Below, piece after piece: positions 21,794 to 25,474 of a DNA stretch of 25,474 nucleotides (the stretch's first letter is position 1; each line of letters starts with the position of its first letter). The notes below the pieces were generated by a model, which did not search any database, was not told where the DNA came from, and saw only the letters and a list, made by a program, of their open reading frames with translations. The stretch is from assembly GCA_021772555.1 (NCBI GenBank), contig JAJFLT010000405.1, forward strand, positions 1 through 25,474, in the 5' to 3' direction. The DNA is from Opitutales bacterium. Lineage in GTDB: Bacteria > Verrucomicrobiota > Verrucomicrobiia > Opitutales > UBA2987. The translations under genes and the position numbers were made by a program.

Positions 21794-23776
21794 ATGAGGA
21801 TCGACCAGAAACGTATTCTTACAACCGCCCTTCTCTCCCTGGCCAAAAACATCAAACAGGGCAAGAAGCGTGGTTCCCTGCTGATACTCAAGAATATTCC
21901 CAACCAGACCTACTTGACGGTCGACAAGGCTCAATGGAGAGCGCTGCAACATTTTAAAAATCCTACGCCCGTTTCGGATGTCATCCCGAGCCTTATCCTC
22001 AATCGCAACTGCCCTCCCTTGCGCAGTTTTTATGAACTGATTCTCAAGGCCGTCAAAGCGCAAATCCTGGTGGAGGCGGAAACGACCCCAGTAGGTGTCA
22101 AAGCAGTCGACTGGAGTTGGCAGATCAGAGGTGAATTTTCACGTTTTCTGGGTGCCGGATTCATCCTCTTTGGTCTCATCTGTTTGGTCAATACCGGCAG
22201 CAGTATGGAGCTACCGCGTCATTCCTGGGAAATCCTGATCGGCCTCGGGCTCATCAGCTTGTCCCTAAGTCTGGGATATGTTCTATCCGCCAGTGTTATG
22301 CGTGGTCTCGATTGCGAGGTTTACCGCCCCCATATGTATTGGAAAACACCGGTTCCGCATTTTCGGGTCGATATCGAAGATGCCCACATGGGGGGCAAAG
22401 AGTGCGAGTTGGGGGTGACCCTCATGAGAATGGCCCCGATTTTTCTCATCTCCGGTCTCTGTAATCTCTACTACCCGGCCCTGAGTTATATTATGCTGCT
22501 CGGTTTGTTTTTTGTCACACAGCCATTTTTTGAAAGCCCCGCCCTCGGATTTTGGTCCGCACTTTTTCGCGAGGTTCGCCTCTCCACTTCCCACGATTTC
22601 CTTTTTGTTCAAAACAGACTCCTGTGGGCCGTCATCAATTCCAAGGTAAAGTTTGTGGAAAAGAAATACCTTTTGATTTACGCACTTTATACGATTGCCT
22701 GGCTCGGCCTTATCTTCAGCCTCAATTTGTACATCTTTGGCATCAACGGAACCGCTCTGCTGGTTGAATTTTACCATGCCGGGAAATTGAAAATCGTCAG
22801 TCTGATCCTCTTGGGTATCGTGGGAGGTCTTGTCCTGATATCCGCCTTTTTGGGGCTTTGGATTTTACTGAAAAATACCTACCGGCTATTGCAGAGCTTC
22901 ACCGTTAAAAGCAGACAGAGATTCAAGAAAGTCCAGGTAGAGGACTTTTCCCGGCAGGCCATCATCGACGAACTGGCAAAGTCCGATCTCTTTGAAGACT
23001 GTAAACCGCAAACCTTGGTCAAAATCGCGGACGCCGTCGACGTCATGGAGACGCCTGGACGAACTTTTATCATCAATGAGGGCGACGACAGCGATACTTT
23101 CTATCATCTACTGGCAGGCAAGGTGGAGGTGGTCAAAGAGCTGCCCTCTGGCCGTTATGAAAGAATCGCCGTACTGGAACGCGGGGATTCATTCGGGGAG
23201 ATCGCCTTGCTCAAGAATATCCTGCGCACCCGTTCCGTACGGACTTTGAAAAAATCGATTTTGCTGTCTCTTTCTCGGGAGAACTTCGAACAACTGATTC
23301 TGCCCTCGCTGGGGGCGGAAAAAATTCAGGAAATTCTGCAAAAAAGAGCCTTTCTTACCCGCATTCCGCTTTGCCGTAACTGGCACCCGCAAGCGCTGCA
23401 AAAATTTGCCGCCCTCTCCTCTCTGAATACCTATGAGAAAAACGATGTCGTCGTCAACGTGGGGCATAGCAACCAGTTCTTCCACATTGTGTTCGAAGGC
23501 GATTTTTTGGTCACGAAAAAGAGGGAGACCCTGGCCAAACTTAAATCCGGAGATTTCTTCGGGGAGATCAGTCTTTTGCAAAACAGTGTGTCCACGGCCA
23601 ATGTGTTGGCCACTGAGGATTGCAAATCACTCAGCATGCACAAAAAGGATTTCCTGCGCTTCATCGGCAAAGATTTTTTCATTGGCCTGCAATTCGAGAA
23701 AATCAGCTCACAGCGACTACAACGACCCATTTTTCCCCTCGAAGGCCGCTCCTTCGAGACGGTCGATGCCTGCTAA
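21794..23776 (+). CDS. Membrane protein: degenerate M50-type protease core with two cyclic-nucleotide-binding domains
   Basis: A 660-residue protein. Residues ~1-95 (SLLILKNIPNQTYLTVDKAQ region) look like a small PqqD-like/winged-helix domain. Residues ~115-370 hold about six membrane helices laid out like the M50 'putative peptide zinc metalloprotease' family: the LGY segment, then GLDCEVYRPHMYWKTPVPHF and VDIEDAHMGGKECELGVTL, which match the conserved post-HExxH block. The zinc motif itself is gone: HELGH is replaced by LSLGY at 158-162, and the later N-P-x(n)-D-G site reads TQPFFESPALGFW. Residues ~399-510 and ~520-640 are two cNMP-binding domains; the first keeps FGEIALLKNILRTRSV, the second has FGEISLLQNSVSTANV and lacks the phosphate-contact arginine. 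I infer a cyclic-nucleotide-sensing, non-proteolytic membrane protein. ATG 21794 is preferred over TTG 21749. Confidence 0.78.
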   Translation: MRIDQKRILTTALLSLAKNIKQGKKRGSLLILKNIPNQTYLTVDKAQWRALQHFKNPTPVSDVIPSLILNRNCPPLRSFYELILKAVKAQILVEAETTPVGVKAVDWSWQIRGEFSRFLGAGFILFGLICLVNTGSSMELPRHSWEILIGLGLISLSLSLGYVLSASVMRGLDCEVYRPHMYWKTPVPHFRVDIEDAHMGGKECELGVTLMRMAPIFLISGLCNLYYPALSYIMLLGLFFVTQPFFESPALGFWSALFREVRLSTSHDFLFVQNRLLWAVINSKVKFVEKKYLLIYALYTIAWLGLIFSLNLYIFGINGTALLVEFYHAGKLKIVSLILLGIVGGLVLISAFLGLWILLKNTYRLLQSFTVKSRQRFKKVQVEDFSRQAIIDELAKSDLFEDCKPQTLVKIADAVDVMETPGRTFIINEGDDSDTFYHLLAGKVEVVKELPSGRYERIAVLERGDSFGEIALLKNILRTRSVRTLKKSILLSLSRENFEQLILPSLGAEKIQEILQKRAFLTRIPLCRNWHPQALQKFAALSSLNTYEKNDVVVNVGHSNQFFHIVFEGDFLVTKKRETLAKLKSGDFFGEISLLQNSVSTANVLATEDCKSLSMHKKDFLRFIGKDFFIGLQFEKISSQRLQRPIFPLEGRSFETVDAC

Positions 23777-23793
23777 ACCGCAATCTTAATTTC

Positions 23794-24576
23794 TCAGCAA
23801 CTGATGGTGATTTGCTCGATGGAATCACAGAGGCCGCTTGCGGCGTCGATTTCGATGAGGGCGCCGCAGAGGCGGACGTCTCCTTCGGCCACGGGAAATT
23901 TTCTGGGCATATCGTCTAAAAACCGCGCCACCACTGCTTGCACTTCGCGTCCGATGACGGATTGATAGGGACCCGTCATACCAGCGTCAGTCAGGTAGCC
24001 CGTGCCACGGGGATGAACCGTGCCATCGGCGGTCGGAATGTGGGTATGCGTGCCCACCACGGCACAGGCGCGTCCGTCGAGATACCAACCCATAGCGGTT
24101 TTTTCAGAGGTCGCCTCGGCGTGGATTTCCACAAAAACGGCATCAGTATCAGCATTCAACTGCTCAAGGAGACGGTCCGCCGTAGTAAAAGGATTGTCTG
24201 TTAACGGACGCATGAACTGGCGCCCCAAAACGGTGAAAAGGCCGAGGCGAAAGCCTTTATTTTCCACCACCAGAACCTCCCGGCCGGGACAGCTGCGGGA
24301 AAGGTTGGCCGGGCGGCAAACACGTTCCAGTCGGTCGATATCTGACTCAAACCCGCGTTGATCCCAAACATGGTCGCCAAGGGTGATGGCATCGACGCCG
24401 CAACCAAGTAACTCCTCGGCGATTCTGGCCGTCAACCCCGATCCACCGGCGGCGTTCTCGCCATTGGCGATAACGAAATCCAAAGCCATTTCCTCCCGTA
24501 TGCGGGGAAGTTCCTGGCAAACAATGTCCCGGCCCGGACGGCCAACGATATCTCCTATAAAAAGCAATTTCGGCAT
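23794..24576 (-). CDS. ymdB: YmdB-family metallophosphoesterase (2',3'-cyclic nucleotide phosphodiesterase type)
   Basis: A 260-residue cytoplasmic enzyme of the TIGR00282/YmdB family, whose studied members hydrolyse cyclic nucleotides at a binuclear metal site and affect biofilm formation and motility in Bacillus. Visible motifs: LFIGDIVGRPGRD at the N-terminus, FVIANGENAAGGSG, TLGDHVWDQRGFE, FVEIHAEATSEKTAMGWYLDGR, and VVGTHTHIPTADGTV followed by GYLTDAGMTGPYQSVIG. The usual GNH motif reads GDH, so the Asn ligand is Asp. I chose ATG 24576 (GGTGGA lies just ahead) over GTG 24588. It is convergent with the cNMP-domain protein (17 bases between the stops) and divergent from ilvB. A phosphodiesterase beside a cyclic-nucleotide-binding protein is suggestive, but the substrate is not known here. 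Confidence 0.9.
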   Translation of the reverse strand: MPKLLFIGDIVGRPGRDIVCQELPRIREEMALDFVIANGENAAGGSGLTARIAEELLGCGVDAITLGDHVWDQRGFESDIDRLERVCRPANLSRSCPGREVLVVENKGFRLGLFTVLGRQFMRPLTDNPFTTADRLLEQLNADTDAVFVEIHAEATSEKTAMGWYLDGRACAVVGTHTHIPTADGTVHPRGTGYLTDAGMTGPYQSVIGREVQAVVARFLDDMPRKFPVAEGDVRLCGALIEIDAASGLCDSIEQITISC

Positions 24577-24664
24577 AATAGTTTCCACCCATCTCTAGGG
24601 TTTGATAAAATTTCTTCAATAAAAAGTGGACAGAACCGATAAGTTTAGCTAGGTAAAAACCTGC

Positions 24665-24784
24665 ATGATCAAAAATCGCCAGTTAATATCAAATATTTTC
24701 GAGATCGCTTCCGGCCGTGCCGTGAGTGCGGTTGATGGCGGTGTGCTCAGCCTTCTTGTATCTATTATTGTGGCTGTAGCCTGA
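24665..24784 (+). CDS. Putative ilv leader peptide (39 residues, Leu/Val/Ile-rich end)
   Basis: ATG 24665 opens a 39-codon frame ending in TGA 24782-24784. The last 13 residues are VLSLLVSIIVAVA: nine of them are Val, Leu or Ile, the end products of the pathway that ilvB starts. This is the composition expected of an attenuation leader (compare E. coli IlvL and IvbL, known from the literature). The stop is directly followed by a long hairpin. A shorter frame in another phase, 24735-24779, also encodes a Leu-rich 14-residue peptide (FLYLLLWL end) and is an alternative. No strong ribosome binding site is seen; AGGT lies 11-14 bases ahead. Confidence 0.55.
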   Translation: MIKNRQLISNIFEIASGRAVSAVDGGVLSLLVSIIVAVA

Positions 24785-24829
24785 TCCGGGCAGCGTTTAA
24801 TTTTTCCAATCTAAACCTGCGCTCCGGAT
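24784..24829 (+). other. Long hairpin overlapping the leader-peptide stop codon (candidate attenuator structure)
   Basis: ATCCGG (24784-24789) pairs with CCGGAT (24824-24829), GCAG (24790-24793) with CTGC (24817-24820) and GTTTA (24795-24799) with TAAAC (24812-24816), giving 15 bp with small bulges around a 12-base loop. The 5' arm begins on the last base of the leader-peptide stop, so a ribosome at the end of the leader would cover it. No uninterrupted T run follows, so it is not itself a simple terminator. Confidence 0.5.
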
Positions 24830-24907
24830 GACAACAAAGTTTCCGATAGGAACTCTTATGCTTATTTATGATCTTTTACCAAACGAACCCCATAGAAAAT
24901 CAGAAAA

Positions 24908-25474
24908 ATGAAACCAGCAACCTCTACGATGACAACCGACTCGGCTAATGTCGTGACTTTTCCGCAAGACGAAACCGGCCCGCCCATGAATGGCGCCGAA
25001 GCAGTCGTCGCGTCCCTCGAACGGGAGGGTGTGGATATTGTATTCGCCTACCCCGGCGGCGCTTCCCTGGAGTTGCACCAGGCGCTCGTCCGTTCCCAAA
25101 AAATCCGTACCATTCTTCCCAGGTTCGAGCAAGGAGGCGGTTTCATGGCCCACGGTTTTGCCCGCTCCACCGGTAAAACAGGCGTTTGCATGGCCACCAG
25201 TGGACCCGGCGCCACCAACCTCATCACCTGTATTGCAGACGCCTTTATGGACAGCATTCCGCTGGTCGCCATCACCGGGCAGGTACACCAATGGAACATC
25301 GGCAAAGCGGCCTTTCAGGAGACGGATTTTTTCGGGATGACCCTGCCGGTGGTCAAACACAGCTACCTGGTGCTGAACAAGGACGACATACCGAGGATTG
25401 TCAAAGAGGCCTTTCATCTGGCCAACACCGGACGGCCGGGTCCAGTCCTCATCGACGTGCCCAAAGATGTCCAG
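24908..25474 (+). CDS. ilvB: Acetolactate synthase large subunit, N-terminal part (runs off the window)
   Basis: Catalyses the first common step of valine, leucine and isoleucine synthesis with thiamine diphosphate. The 189 residues present cover the PYR domain: a ~30-residue hydrophilic N-terminal extension, GAEAVVASLEREGVDIVFAY, PGGASLELHQAL, then RFEQGGGFMAHGFARSTGKTGV with the ThDP-activating Glu, TSGPGATNLITCIADAFMDS, PLVAITGQV, and QETDFFGMTLPVVKHSY. The commonly seen RHEQ reads RFEQ, with the catalytic Glu kept. The closing PGPVLIDVPKDVQ agrees with AHAS. ATG 24908 is the first in-frame start; a second ATG eight codons on is possible. The gene sits behind a probable attenuation leader. 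Confidence 0.95.
   Translation, partial: MKPATSTMTTDSANVVTFPQDETGPPMNGAEAVVASLEREGVDIVFAYPGGASLELHQALVRSQKIRTILPRFEQGGGFMAHGFARSTGKTGVCMATSGPGATNLITCIADAFMDSIPLVAITGQVHQWNIGKAAFQETDFFGMTLPVVKHSYLVLNKDDIPRIVKEAFHLANTGRPGPVLIDVPKDVQ

Larger units (their letters stand above)
24577..24907 (+). promoter_or_regulatory. ilvB leader region (331 bases, no full-length gene)
   Basis: This stretch lies between the divergent ymdB and ilvB genes. It holds a 39-residue leader peptide gene rich in branched-chain codons, a long hairpin directly after it, and a small second hairpin (24838-24844 with 24849-24854, AGTTTCC/GGAACT with one bulge) followed by a T-rich but interrupted tract up to 24877. AAACCTGC occurs twice, at 24657-24664 just before the leader ATG and at 24813-24820 in the 3' arm of the long hairpin, so the left arm could pair with either. 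No confident -10/-35 pair is seen; a weak TTCAAT...GATAAG pair lies at 24615-24643. Confidence 0.55.

Noticed and set aside
24735..24779. A 14-residue Leu-rich frame as the ilv leader peptide
   Set aside because: Kept only as an alternative: the overlapping 39-residue frame contains Leu, Val and Ile together and ends exactly at the hairpin, which fits ilvB better.

Overview
The window reads as a chromosomal segment of a Gram-negative bacterium, most likely a marine or freshwater member of the Verrucomicrobiota (Opitutae / Puniceicoccales-like). This is an inference. It rests on genes for an outer membrane (BamD-like, LptE-like and Lnt proteins), a SecA with a large acidic insertion, a cysteine-free L32, a secreted protein ending in a Trp-rich C-terminal domain of a type I associate with this phylum, and weak use of Shine-Dalgarno sites. 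The content is mostly housekeeping. I see no transposase, integrase, CRISPR array, tRNA, rRNA or prophage gene.

Layout: (1) 2-1682, +: the end of an OmpR-family response regulator overlapping its HAMP/HisKA sensor kinase. (2) 1683-2009: a gene-free stretch with a chain of inverted repeats leading into (3) 2010-5018, +: a 1002-residue secreted acidic protein built as an A-B-A-B tandem repeat plus the Trp-rich tail. (4) 5263-11831, -: transcribed right to left, a histone-like nucleoid protein with its own strong terminator, then UDP-glucuronate decarboxylase, secA and lnt. (5) 11832-12257: an AT-rich gene-free stretch. (6) 12258-15300, -: trpD overlapping glmM, followed by a small TPR protein. 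(7) 15435-20858, +: uppP, then rpmF with a good sigma-70-type promoter and a terminator, then plsX-fabH-bamD-like-lptE-like. (8) 20997-23776, +: rpe and a membrane protein that looks like an inactivated M50 protease fused to two cyclic-nucleotide-binding domains. (9) 23794-24576, -: a YmdB-family phosphodiesterase. (10) 24577-25474: a leader region with a Leu/Val/Ile-rich leader peptide in front of ilvB, which runs off the window.

Functionally the window leans to envelope biogenesis: undecaprenyl phosphate recycling (UppP), amino-sugar precursor (GlmM), phospholipid and fatty acid initiation (PlsX, FabH), outer-membrane protein and LPS assembly (BamD-like, LptE-like), protein export (SecA), lipoprotein maturation (Lnt) and UDP-xylose supply for surface glycans. 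TrpD and IlvB belong to amino acid synthesis.

The items most worth a second look are the probable ilv attenuation leader, the pseudo-M50/cNMP protein, the ABAB repeat protein with its structured upstream region, the histone-like protein with a helix-turn-helix-like end, and an interspersed inverted-repeat sequence shared by two intergenic regions.
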